Assembly: GCF_007994225.1 (NCBI RefSeq)
Contig: NZ_VLLL01000005.1
Coordinates: 1,473,142 to 1,537,141, forward strand
Length of the DNA stretch: 64,000 nucleotides
Direction: 5' to 3'
Source: Stackebrandtia albiflava
GTDB lineage: Bacteria; Actinomycetota; Actinomycetes; Mycobacteriales; Micromonosporaceae
The notes under the pieces: model-generated
Told to the model about the DNA's origin: nothing
Databases searched by the model: none
The model's input: only the letters and a program-made list of their open reading frames with translations
Shown here: piece by piece, positions 1-7,674 of the stretch
Layout of the letters: the number at the start of each line of letters is the position of its first letter
How positions within the stretch are numbered: the stretch's first letter is position 1
Translations under genes and position numbers: made by a program

Positions 1-1
1 G

Positions 2-1000
2 ACGTTGACGGCGGGCACCGTCGTCACGCTCGCCCTGTTGTTGACGAGGCTCTACGGGCCGTTGACGGCGTTGTCGAACGTGCGCGTGGACGTGATGAGC
101 GCCCTGGTCAGTTTCCAGCGGGTGTTCGAGGTGCTCGACCTGGAACCGCTCATCACCGACGCGCCGGACGCGCGTCCCGTCCCACCGGGGCCCGTCGAGG
201 TCGAGTTCGACGACGTGGTGTTCCGTTACCCGACGGCCTCCCAGGTCTCGCTCGCCTCCCTGGAGGACGTGGCACGACTGGAGTCCGCGGAGGCGGGGAC
301 CGTCCTGGACGGCGTGTCGTTCACCGTGAGGCCGGGCACCGTGGTGGCCCTGGTCGGTCACTCCGGCGCCGGCAAGACCACCACGTCGATGCTGGTGCCG
401 CGCGTCTACGACGTGGCCTCCGGTGCCGTCCGGATCAACGGACAGGACGTGCGCGACACCACCGCCCAGTCCCTCAAGGACACCGTGGGCGTGGTGACCC
501 AGGACTCCCACATGTTCCACGACACGATCCGCGCGAACCTCGCGTACGGGCGGCTCGACGCCGACGACGAGGCGATGTGGGACGCCCTGGAACGCGCCCA
601 GATCGCGCCGGTCATCAGGCGGCTCCCCGACGGCCTGGACACCGTCGTGGGGGAGCGCGGCTACCGGTTCTCCGGCGGCGAGAAGCAACGCCTCGCCATC
701 GCGCGCCTGTTGCTGAAGTCGCCGGGAATGGTCATCCTGGACGAGGCGACCGCCCACCTGGACTCCGAATCGGAGGCGGCCCTGCAGGTGGCCCTGTCCG
801 AGGCGCTCGCCGGGCGGACCGCACTGGTCATCGCCCACCGGTTGTCGACCGTGCGGGACGCCGACGAGATCGTGGTCCTACACGAGGGGCGCGTCGCCGA
901 ACGGGGAAGCCACGAGGAACTGGTGGCACGCGGCGGCATCTACTCGGAGCTGTACCGCACCCAGTTCACCCGCGACACCGCCACTCCCGGCGATCGGTGA
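2..1000 (+). CDS. ABC exporter, C-terminal part (end of last TM helices plus ATPase domain), 5' end outside window
   Basis: This is the 3' part of a fused membrane/ATPase half-transporter. The frame is open to the window edge, so the apparent TTG start at position 5 is not real. The first 45 residues look like the end of an ABC exporter membrane domain. The ATPase domain follows: Walker A GHSGAGKTT near visible residue 118, signature FSGGEKQR near 222, Walker B VILDEAT near 243 and the switch His in IAHR near 277. All catalytic elements are present, so the domain should hydrolyse ATP. The substrate cannot be told. A near copy of the last 105 bp lies at 4542-4646. A perfect palindrome follows the stop. 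Confidence 0.92.
   Translation, partial: TLTAGTVVTLALLLTRLYGPLTALSNVRVDVMSALVSFQRVFEVLDLEPLITDAPDARPVPPGPVEVEFDDVVFRYPTASQVSLASLEDVARLESAEAGTVLDGVSFTVRPGTVVALVGHSGAGKTTTSMLVPRVYDVASGAVRINGQDVRDTTAQSLKDTVGVVTQDSHMFHDTIRANLAYGRLDADDEAMWDALERAQIAPVIRRLPDGLDTVVGERGYRFSGGEKQRLAIARLLLKSPGMVILDEATAHLDSESEAALQVALSEALAGRTALVIAHRLSTVRDADEIVVLHEGRVAERGSHEELVARGGIYSELYRTQFTRDTATPGDR
886..990 (+). repeat. 105-bp direct repeat, copy 1 (inside exporter 3' end)
   Basis: This segment encodes the last part of the ABC ATPase, from HEGRVAERGSHEEL to the TPG near the C-terminus. It recurs in the same orientation at 4542-4646 with four mismatches over 105 positions by eye. The two copies bracket three minus-strand genes. 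Confidence 0.9.
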
Positions 1001-1052
1001 CGACGATGCGGCCGCCTCGTCACGTGGTCCCACGGTGACCGGTTCCGCGAGG

Positions 1053-1090
1053 TCGGCGGCCACCGGTTCGCGCGAACCGGTGGCCGCCGA
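1053..1090. terminator. Perfect 38-nt palindrome between convergent genes
   Basis: The two 19-nt halves (1053-1071 and 1072-1090) are exact reverse complements, with core ACCGGTTCGC at the centre. It lies between the exporter stop (1000) and the oxidoreductase stop (1167), which face each other, so a two-way intrinsic terminator is the simplest reading. There is no T-tract, which is common in high-GC actinobacteria. A protein-binding site is the alternative. Confidence 0.6.
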
Positions 1091-1166
1091 ACGAGAGCGA
1101 GCCGATGTGGCGCGAACCTCGACACCCGGCGCCTTCGACGACGTGCGGCGCAGGGGCCGGTGTGGA

Positions 1167-2168
1167 TCAGAGCCGCACCAGCATCTTCCCGACGTTCTCA
1201 CCGCGCATCATGCCGAGGAAGGCGGCCGGGGCGTTGTCCAGGCCCTCGACCACCGTGCGAGACGTGCGCAGTGTGCCCTCGGCGAGCATGGACGCGGCCT
1301 TCTCGATCCATTCGTCGAACAGGTGGAAGTACGAGGGCACCAGCATGCCCCGCAACGTGGCGTTCTTGGCCGCCAGGGAGAACAGGTTCGTCGGCCCCGG
1401 CACCGGCTCGGTGGCGTTGTATCCGCTGATCGCGCCCACCATCCCGATGCGTCCCCACGGGCGCAGTGCGTCGATGGCGGCCGTCAGGTGATCGCCGCCG
1501 ACGTTGTCCACATAGACGTCTATTCCGTCGGGAGCCGCGGTCCTCAACTGTTCGGCGAGCGAACCGGCGCGGTAGTCGAGTGCCGCGTCGAAGCCGAAGT
1601 CCGCGGTGAGCGCCGCGGTCTTGACCGGGCCGCCGGCGGAGCCGATCACCTTCGAGGCACCCAGAACGCGGGCGAGCTGCCCCGCCACGCTGCCGACCGC
1701 TCCCGCCGCGGCGGAGACGAACACGACGTCGTCCTCCTTGACCGGGGCCACTTCGGTCAGCGTGGCGTACGCGGTGAGGCCGGTGGTGCCCAGGGCACCC
1801 AGATAGTCCTCCTGTGCCGCCAGGTCGGTGTCGATGACCGTGGCGGCCGACACGTCGAGCACCGCGTGTTCACGCCAGCCCAGACCGTGCGTCACCACCG
1901 TCCCCTCCGGCACGGATCCGGCTCGGGAGGCGACCACCTCGCCGACGGCGGCGCCGTCCAGGGCCGCGCCGAGTACGAACGCGGGCATGTAGTCGTCGCC
2001 CTCGTCCATGCGCCTGCGCATGTAGGGGTCTACGGACATCCAGGTGTTGCGGACGAGTATCTGGCCGTCAGCCGGTTCGGGCATCGCGGATTCGACGAGT
2101 GAGAAGTCGGCGAGTGTGGGTTCGCCGTCGGGTCGGGATTTCAGGTGGATCTCACGGTTGGCCGTCAT
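1167..2168 (-). CDS. NADP-dependent medium-chain oxidoreductase (YncB/CurA/leukotriene B4 dehydrogenase-like)
   Basis: The 333-residue protein belongs to the zinc-free medium-chain dehydrogenase/reductase family, which reduces C=C bonds of enones or quinones with NADPH. The Rossmann part carries a glycine-rich stretch AAAGAVGSVAGQLA near the middle, and the GYNATEPVPGPTNLF segment is typical of the YncB/CurA subgroup. I chose the ATG at 2168 because GAGGAAA precedes it; the frame stays open further upstream but that part is not protein-like. The deacetylase ends 144 bp upstream on the same strand. The gene is part of the cassette between the two 105-bp repeats. The physiological substrate is unknown. 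Confidence 0.85.
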   Translation of the reverse strand: MTANREIHLKSRPDGEPTLADFSLVESAMPEPADGQILVRNTWMSVDPYMRRRMDEGDDYMPAFVLGAALDGAAVGEVVASRAGSVPEGTVVTHGLGWREHAVLDVSAATVIDTDLAAQEDYLGALGTTGLTAYATLTEVAPVKEDDVVFVSAAAGAVGSVAGQLARVLGASKVIGSAGGPVKTAALTADFGFDAALDYRAGSLAEQLRTAAPDGIDVYVDNVGGDHLTAAIDALRPWGRIGMVGAISGYNATEPVPGPTNLFSLAAKNATLRGMLVPSYFHLFDEWIEKAASMLAEGTLRTSRTVVEGLDNAPAAFLGMMRGENVGKMLVRL

Positions 2169-2312
2169 GGGGGTTTCCTCTCGGTCGGACCGGTAGTGGG
2201 TCTCGCCTGTTCGGGTGGGTGTGATGTCGAAGTCGGACAAGCGTCGCCGCCGGCGGCAGGCGCGACACCGTCTCGGTGGCGCGCGACAGGGCGGAAGGTG
2301 TGGCGTCGCCGT

Positions 2313-3173
2313 TCACGCCGCCGTCCTGTCGTAGTGCGCGGCGATCTCGTCGCTGGTGGTGACCCACACCCCTTCGTGTCCGGTGATGTAGGCCAACGCC
2401 TCGTCCAGATGGCGGTTTCGGAACGCCTGTCCGATGACGAACGGGTGGAGGGCAAGGGCCATGACACGACCACCGTCGGCGGCGTCGGTGTACAACTGGT
2501 CGAACTGGTCCTTGAGCATCCGAGTGAACTGCGGACCGGTGTGGCTCTTCATGGTGAACACGCCGATGTCGTTCAACTCCACCGAGTACGGAACGCTCAG
2601 CAGACCGGGGACGTTCAACCGGAACGGCTGGTCGTCGGCGGTCCAGTCGAGCAGGTAGGACACACCCAGATCGGCCAGCAGTGACGGTGTCTGGAAGGTG
2701 TGGTTCAGTGCCGGACCCATCCATCCCCTGGGCCGGTGGCCGGTGGCCGTCTCGATGGTCTCGACGATTTCTGTCAGGTATTCCCGCTCGGCTTCGGCCG
2801 GTACCTCCGCCGGGAGCTGGGAGTTGGTCTTCCCGTGTGCCAGCCAGGCCCAGTCGCGGGCCTTGCCGGCTTCGATGATCTGCGGATACTCCTCGCACAC
2901 CTCGGAGTTGAGCAGCACGCTGGCACGGACACCGTGCCGGTCGAGGGTCTCCATGACCCGCCAGAATCCGACTCTGGCGCCGTAGTCGCGCCAGCCGTGG
3001 TTGAGCGGGTCGGGTACCAGGGAGGAGGTGCCCTCGTTGATGCTCGTGGACGGTTTGCCGATGTGGAAGTGCTCGACGTTCAGTCCGACGTAGAACGCGA
3101 CCCTCGCGCCGCCGGGCCATTCGATGGGCTCACGGCCGACGATGGGGCTGTAGTCGTACAACTCGTTCCTCAT
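2313..3173 (-). CDS. Polysaccharide deacetylase / PuuE-allantoinase-like NodB-fold protein
   Basis: The 286-residue protein has the NodB-type (beta/alpha) barrel layout of the PuuE/HpPgdA branch: DYGARVGFWR near residue 60, LAHGKTN near 115, GWMGPALNHT near 150 and LALHPF near 230. The usual Asp-Asp pair of strand 1 is replaced by LNVEH, a form also found in this branch. Members act on C-N bonds of amides such as allantoin or N-acetyl sugars; which one applies here is not clear. There is no signal peptide, so a cytoplasmic substrate is more likely than cell wall. The ATG at 3173 follows a GGAG-containing leader. The AraC regulator lies 307 bp upstream on the same strand. Confidence 0.75.
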   Translation of the reverse strand: MRNELYDYSPIVGREPIEWPGGARVAFYVGLNVEHFHIGKPSTSINEGTSSLVPDPLNHGWRDYGARVGFWRVMETLDRHGVRASVLLNSEVCEEYPQIIEAGKARDWAWLAHGKTNSQLPAEVPAEAEREYLTEIVETIETATGHRPRGWMGPALNHTFQTPSLLADLGVSYLLDWTADDQPFRLNVPGLLSVPYSVELNDIGVFTMKSHTGPQFTRMLKDQFDQLYTDAADGGRVMALALHPFVIGQAFRNRHLDEALAYITGHEGVWVTTSDEIAAHYDRTAA

Positions 3174-3480
3174 TATCAGGGCTCCGTTCTCTGCGGGGTG
3201 ATGCCGAGGGCCGCCACGACATGAGCGACCATGCCGGTGATGCCGACGGCTCTGGTGGTGACGATGCCTGGGCACGAGTTCCGTGTGACGGTGATGACGG
3301 ATCGCCGGATCCGGAGCCGGGCCTGGCGGCGGTCCGGACGGGGACGTGTGCCACCACCGGTGGTGATCTCGCCCGGCGCCGCATGCGTTCACGTTCTGAA
3401 AGGTATTGGCCTGTCAGCGCCGTGAGGAGGGCCGCAGACGACACTCACCGGACCGGACGCGCCGATTCCGTTCGGGCGAG
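3174..3480. other. 307-bp intergenic region between AraC regulator and deacetylase
   Basis: No convincing coding sequence is visible on either strand; the short open frames here are Arg/Pro-rich shadows. It should hold the promoter of the deacetylase-oxidoreductase pair and perhaps sites for the AraC regulator upstream. I see no clear -10/-35 or strong dyad. Confidence 0.5.
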
Positions 3481-4488
3481 TCAGTGGCCGGCTCGAACGG
3501 CGACGGGCGACTGCCCGTGCCAGCGATGGACGGCCCGGCGCAGCGCTCGGGTGTCGCTGTATCCCACCTGGGCGGCGATCGCGTCGACCGGCAGCGACGT
3601 CGTGGTGAGCAGCCGTTCGACCCGCTCGGCACGGATGCGTTCGAGTTCGGCGCTCCAACTGGTGTTCTCGTCGCTCAGCCGCCGCTGCAGCGTGCGCGTG
3701 CTGAGGTTGAGGCGCCGTGCCACCCGCGTGAGCATCGGCGCGCCGACGGCGAACTCCCTGTCGATCTCCGCGTGCAGCCGGTCCAGCCAGCCTCGCACGG
3801 GCTTGGCGCCGGCCAACTTCAGTCGCATGTGGTCTCGCATTATCGCCGCCAGCGCCGGATCCGCGTGCGGCAGTGGGCGGTCGGCGTCGGCGGTCGACAA
3901 CGTCATGGAAGGCCGCGGCGCGTCGAACTCGATGTCACGGGTACCGAACGCGGCCGCCAGATATCGGTGCCGGGAACCCGCCGCCCCGGGCAGTGCCACC
4001 CCGGCAGGACGCAGTGCACGGTGCGCGACAGAGCGGGCCTGGGTCAGCAGCAGACTGATCGCGAACTCACCCACGACGGGCAGCGCCTCGTGCGGGCCGT
4101 GGAAACTGACGGTCAGTCCGTCCGGGGAGCGCCGCGACTCGATCGAGTCGCGCGGGTCCGACACGGAGATGAAGTATCGGTCCGTTTCGATGAACGCCTG
4201 GGCCAACGTGTCCGCGGAGTCCATCAGGTAGTCCCAGGCACCGAGCCGTCCCGGCTGCCACAGTTCCATGGGACGGGTGCCGTTGCCGACATCCCGCAGC
4301 GCCACCGACAGTTCCTCCCACACCCGCACCATCGACCGGGTGGGGATCCGGACCGCATCGTCGCCCAACAGCGAGATGCCGTCGATGCCCACGAGCCTTC
4401 GTCTCGCGAGCCCGCACAGTTCCCCTGCCTCGACGAGCAGCCGCGTCAGATGCGGGGGCACGGTGTCTCTGAGATGGTCGGAATGCAT
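3481..4488 (-). CDS. AraC family transcriptional regulator with N-terminal Arabinose_bd-type domain
   Basis: The 335-residue protein has an N-terminal ligand or dimerisation domain of the PF12625 kind (residues about 20-200) and a C-terminal double helix-turn-helix (about 235-330), with LTRVARRLNLSTRTLQRRL as the first helix pair and YSDTRALRRAVHRW as the second. It is the first gene of a minus-strand group with the deacetylase and oxidoreductase and probably regulates them. The start is uncertain: the ATG at 4488 has no clear ribosome binding site, and an in-frame ATG lies at 4524. The open frame runs further back into the second 105-bp repeat, but that part is antisense to exporter sequence and not real coding. 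Confidence 0.85.
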   Translation of the reverse strand: MHSDHLRDTVPPHLTRLLVEAGELCGLARRRLVGIDGISLLGDDAVRIPTRSMVRVWEELSVALRDVGNGTRPMELWQPGRLGAWDYLMDSADTLAQAFIETDRYFISVSDPRDSIESRRSPDGLTVSFHGPHEALPVVGEFAISLLLTQARSVAHRALRPAGVALPGAAGSRHRYLAAAFGTRDIEFDAPRPSMTLSTADADRPLPHADPALAAIMRDHMRLKLAGAKPVRGWLDRLHAEIDREFAVGAPMLTRVARRLNLSTRTLQRRLSDENTSWSAELERIRAERVERLLTTTSLPVDAIAAQVGYSDTRALRRAVHRWHGQSPVAVRAGH

Positions 4489-4541
4489 GTGTCCATGGTG
4501 TCGTGTCGTCCGTGTACCCGCCATCGACCACCCGATCGAGT

Positions 4542-4646
4542 GGGGCGCGTCGCCGAACGGGGAAGCCACGAGGAACTGGTGGTACGCGGCGGCATCTACT
4601 CGGAGCTGTACCGCACCCAGTTCACCCGCGACACCAGCACCCCCGG
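4542..4646 (+). repeat. 105-bp direct repeat, copy 2: duplicated 3' end of the ABC exporter gene
   Basis: This reproduces positions 886-990, including the reading frame of the ATPase tail up to a stop at 4648-4650, but without any upstream ATPase sequence. It is therefore a non-functional gene fragment. Copy 2 is just upstream of the AraC gene start, so copies 1 and 2 mark the ends of a 3.6-kb unit holding three genes. Confidence 0.9.
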
Positions 4647-4706
4647 CTGACTCCACGGGGAACCGGACGCCCCGAAACGCGGCGCGTCCCGGGGCGGGTC
4701 GCGCGT

Positions 4707-5162
4707 TCAGCCCACGGCCCTTCTCACGAGTTCGCCGATCGCGGTCCGGGTGGCCTCGCTCATGTCCGTGACCGCGAAGGAGGTCGGCCACAGGCCGCCG
4801 TCGTCGAGCCGGGCCTCGGTGGTGAAGCCCAACGTCGCGTACCGCTCCTTGTCGACGTCACCGCCGCGGAAGAAACACAGGACCTTGCCGTCGCGCGCGT
4901 ACGCGGGCTGGCCGTACCAGGTCTTGGGCGCCAGCTCAGGGGCCTCGGTCGTGACGATCTCGTGGACCCGGGACGCCAACGCGGCGTCGGCCGGTGTCAT
5001 CGCGGCGATCTCCGACAGCACGGCCGCCTCGTCCGCTGCGGCCTTCTTGGCGCCCCGGCCGCCGCCGGCCTCGGCCTTCAACTCCTTCGCGCGCGCCTTC
5101 ATCGCGGCGCGTTCCTGTTCGGAGAAACCGGCCGCCGCCGCGTTCGGGTTCCGCTGTGCCAT
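4707..5162 (-). CDS. DUF1801-like (YdhG/SufE-associated fold) small protein
   Basis: The 151-residue soluble protein has the DUF1801 pattern: the central PELAPKTWYGQPAYARDGKV segment and FRGGDVDKERYATLGFT resemble the conserved core of this family. The biochemical role of the family is not established; some members were named iron chaperones by structure. The N-terminal 50 residues are a charged Lys/Ala-rich helix (MKARAKELKAE) that some actinobacterial homologues share. The ATG at 5162 has GAAGGGCGG upstream, which decides the start. It is a single gene with a terminator-like hairpin 130 bp upstream that belongs to the next gene. Confidence 0.65.
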   Translation of the reverse strand: MAQRNPNAAAAGFSEQERAAMKARAKELKAEAGGGRGAKKAAADEAAVLSEIAAMTPADAALASRVHEIVTTEAPELAPKTWYGQPAYARDGKVLCFFRGGDVDKERYATLGFTTEARLDDGGLWPTSFAVTDMSEATRTAIGELVRRAVG

Positions 5163-5291
5163 GTCATACCGCCCTTCGCACTCGGCCGTCCCGTCCACCC
5201 GGGACGACCCCTGCCGTCACGGCCGCGGGGCTTCTCGATTCCTGATCGGATGCCGCCGTGACGGGACGAACGCGACGCCCCACCGCGACGG

Positions 5292-5325
5292 CCCGGGGGC
5301 TCACGCGCCGGCGTGAGCCCCCGGG
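5292..5325. terminator. 15-bp GC hairpin after the phytase-like gene
   Basis: The arms 5292-5306 and 5311-5325 are perfectly complementary with a 4-nt loop (GCCG). It begins 28 bp beyond the stop of the minus-strand gene ending at 5353 and is a likely intrinsic terminator for it. There is no T-run. Confidence 0.7.
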
Positions 5326-5352
5326 AGAGGGGTTGTGGGACGCGGCCCGGAT

Positions 5353-7674
5353 TCACCACCGTGACAACGCGCGCCGGCGCAGGATCAACAACGCGACCGA
5401 ACCCACCGCCACCAGCAGCACGGCCGAGACGACGAGCGTGGTCAGGGAGTTCCCGGTCACGGGAAGGTCGCCGTCGCCGCCGGTACCGAACAGTGCGGTC
5501 GCGTCGCCGAGGTCGGCGAACACCGTCTCGCCGGTGGCGTCGTCCACGAAGTCGTTGTCGGTGACCACGTAGACCCGGCCGTTCCCGGCGACCGCGAGCC
5601 CTTCGAGCTTGTCGGGCGTCCAACCGGCGCCGCGCCGCAGCACCGGCAGGACGTCCACGGCCTCCTGCGCGTCAACCCGTGGTGCCTGGTCGGCGGTGCC
5701 GGTACGGACCTCCGACAGGTCGATCACGTGGATGCGCTTGACCGTCGCGTCGGGGCCGCCGGCGCCGTCGCGTTCGATCACGGCGACGGTGTCGGGTCCG
5801 GTCGCGGTGATCTCGCTGAGTCCGGTCGCGGCGTCACCGGTGGCGGACTCCAGCGCGTAGCCCGCCCACGACCAGGCGCCGGTCGACACCTCGTAGCGGC
5901 CCAGCAGGGCGTCCTCTCCACCGGACAACGGTGACTGGAGGGCCACCCACACGACCTCGTCGTCACCGGAGCCGAAGGCGGTGACGCCCTCCAGGCCACG
6001 CCCGGTGACGTCGGCGGCCACGTCCTCGGGCAGTGGGATCTCCTCGACCACCTCCGCCTCGGCGTTCAACCTGACCAGCAGGTTCGGGACCCCGTCCTCC
6101 GGCGACCCCTCGGAGGCCAACCAGAAACCGCCATCGGGGCGGGCGAACACGCCCTCGGCGTCGTATCCGACCGGTGAACCGTCCCTGGTCACCTCGGTGG
6201 CGCCGGTGATCCGGGCGGGGGAGGTGCTGACGTCCACGTCGAGCAGCCGGGTGTGCGCGAAGGCGGAGTCGGTGACCGCGTACAGCGCATCGGGGTCGGT
6301 GGGGGAGGCGCTGAGCCCCGACAGGGCGCCCCAGCCGAGCGGTACCCCGTCCACGGTGTCGGACACGATCGACGGGAACACCGGGGTGCCGGTGTCCATC
6401 CGGTAGATCTGGACCGTCGATCGGATACCGGACTCCGCCTCGTCGAGTTCGTTGGCGACGACCAGTAGGTCCCGTTCGGGAACCGTCACCAGGCCCTCGG
6501 GTTCGTTCCCGGTGGGCAGCAGTTGCCGGAACCGGGGCGAGGCCGGGTCGGTCACGTCGTAGACGGCGATGAAGTTGCCGCGCTCGGAGGCGACGAACAG
6601 GTGCGGGACGCCGTGGAAGGTGCCGACGGTCAGTCCCTCCGGTTCGGTCCCGGCGGAGTCGGATCGCTTGTCGGGGTACAGGCCGTGGCTGATCCCCAGG
6701 TACTCGAATCCGTTCCCGGAGTCGTGGACGACCTCGCCCCGGGTGTCGAACACCGTCCAGCCGCGGGTTCCGCCGCGCCAGTCGCCCTCGTTGGCGGTGG
6801 CGATGAACTCGGTGCCGATCCACGCCACCGAATCGGGTTCCCGGACTGCGTCGACGGTTCCGGTGAGCTCGATCCGCCCGTCGTCGGCGACGTCCACTCC
6901 GGACACCCGCGTGGAGCCGGCGGAGAAGTCGCCGACGACGGTGGCGGTCGCCAGGTCGACCAGCGCGATGTGGTTGTTCTCCTGGAGTGTGACCACGGCC
7001 ACGCCGTCCGCGTTGACGGACACGTACTCCGGTTCGGGGTCGTCGGGGGCGACCTCCGCCAGGCCGGTCAGGTCCACGTCGGTGACGGTCAGGTCGTGGA
7101 GGTCCACCACCGCCAGTCGGCCGGCGGGCGCCTGGGGGAGGGCCCCGTCGGCGACGTCCTCGTCGCGTTCGTTCTCGATCGCGATCGCCGCCCAACGGTG
7201 TGACGGGTCCACGGCTATGGAGTCGGGCTGGCCGCCCAGGGCGACCGTGGCTACCGGTTCGCGGGTCGCGGCGTCGAACACCGCGAGTTCACCGTCGGGG
7301 TGCGCGTGGGCGGTCCCGGTGTTGACGGCGGCGAGGATCCGCCCGCCCGCCACCGCCACCGAGGTCGGTTCACCGTCCAGGGTGAATCGACCGGCGGGCT
7401 GTGGGGCGGCCGGGTCGGTGATGTCCACGAAACCGAGCGCGCCGGCGGGACTGTCGGTGTAGACCACGGTCTCGCCGTCCTCGGTCACCGCCGCGATCTC
7501 GGCGGCGGTGACCTCGTCGGGTGAACCGTTGAGGTACACCGGGAAGGTGGCGAGCCGGTGGAAGCCGGCGTCGTCCGGGGTCTCGGCGTGGGCGGGTGCG
7601 GCGAGGGGTGTCATGAGGCTGAGCGCGGCCAGCCCGGTCAGACCGGCGGACACGCTGCGGGGGAATCGGTGCAC
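5353..7674 (-). CDS. Secreted, wall-anchored esterase-like phytase-domain protein with LPVTG motif
   Basis: The predicted 773-residue precursor starts with a short basic n-region, a hydrophobic stretch (VSAGLTGLAALSLMTP) and an APAHAE cleavage site. Residues about 40-330 form a beta-propeller of the choice-of-anchor/YVTN kind with repeats such as GQPDSIAVDP. Residues about 360-680 match the esterase-like-activity-of-phytase domain, with EPEGLTV and YDAEGVF signatures. The C-terminus has LPVTG, a hydrophobic helix and an RRRA tail, so sortase should link it to peptidoglycan. I prefer the GTG at 7674 because it gives a normal signal peptide; the frame is open to 7767, which would put 31 odd residues ahead of it. 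No ribosome binding site is obvious. The region upstream overlaps the extended QueA-like frame. Confidence 0.8.
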   Translation of the reverse strand: MHRFPRSVSAGLTGLAALSLMTPLAAPAHAETPDDAGFHRLATFPVYLNGSPDEVTAAEIAAVTEDGETVVYTDSPAGALGFVDITDPAAPQPAGRFTLDGEPTSVAVAGGRILAAVNTGTAHAHPDGELAVFDAATREPVATVALGGQPDSIAVDPSHRWAAIAIENERDEDVADGALPQAPAGRLAVVDLHDLTVTDVDLTGLAEVAPDDPEPEYVSVNADGVAVVTLQENNHIALVDLATATVVGDFSAGSTRVSGVDVADDGRIELTGTVDAVREPDSVAWIGTEFIATANEGDWRGGTRGWTVFDTRGEVVHDSGNGFEYLGISHGLYPDKRSDSAGTEPEGLTVGTFHGVPHLFVASERGNFIAVYDVTDPASPRFRQLLPTGNEPEGLVTVPERDLLVVANELDEAESGIRSTVQIYRMDTGTPVFPSIVSDTVDGVPLGWGALSGLSASPTDPDALYAVTDSAFAHTRLLDVDVSTSPARITGATEVTRDGSPVGYDAEGVFARPDGGFWLASEGSPEDGVPNLLVRLNAEAEVVEEIPLPEDVAADVTGRGLEGVTAFGSGDDEVVWVALQSPLSGGEDALLGRYEVSTGAWSWAGYALESATGDAATGLSEITATGPDTVAVIERDGAGGPDATVKRIHVIDLSEVRTGTADQAPRVDAQEAVDVLPVLRRGAGWTPDKLEGLAVAGNGRVYVVTDNDFVDDATGETVFADLGDATALFGTGGDGDLPVTGNSLTTLVVSAVLLVAVGSVALLILRRRALSRW

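Noticed and set aside
1035-2102. Plus-strand frame of 355 codons over the oxidoreductase gene
   Set aside because: Arg/Gly/His-rich shadow antisense to a clear MDR-family gene.
4489-4791. N-terminal extension of the AraC regulator to 4791
   Set aside because: It is antisense to the duplicated exporter fragment and lacks family similarity; the regulator domain starts near 4488.
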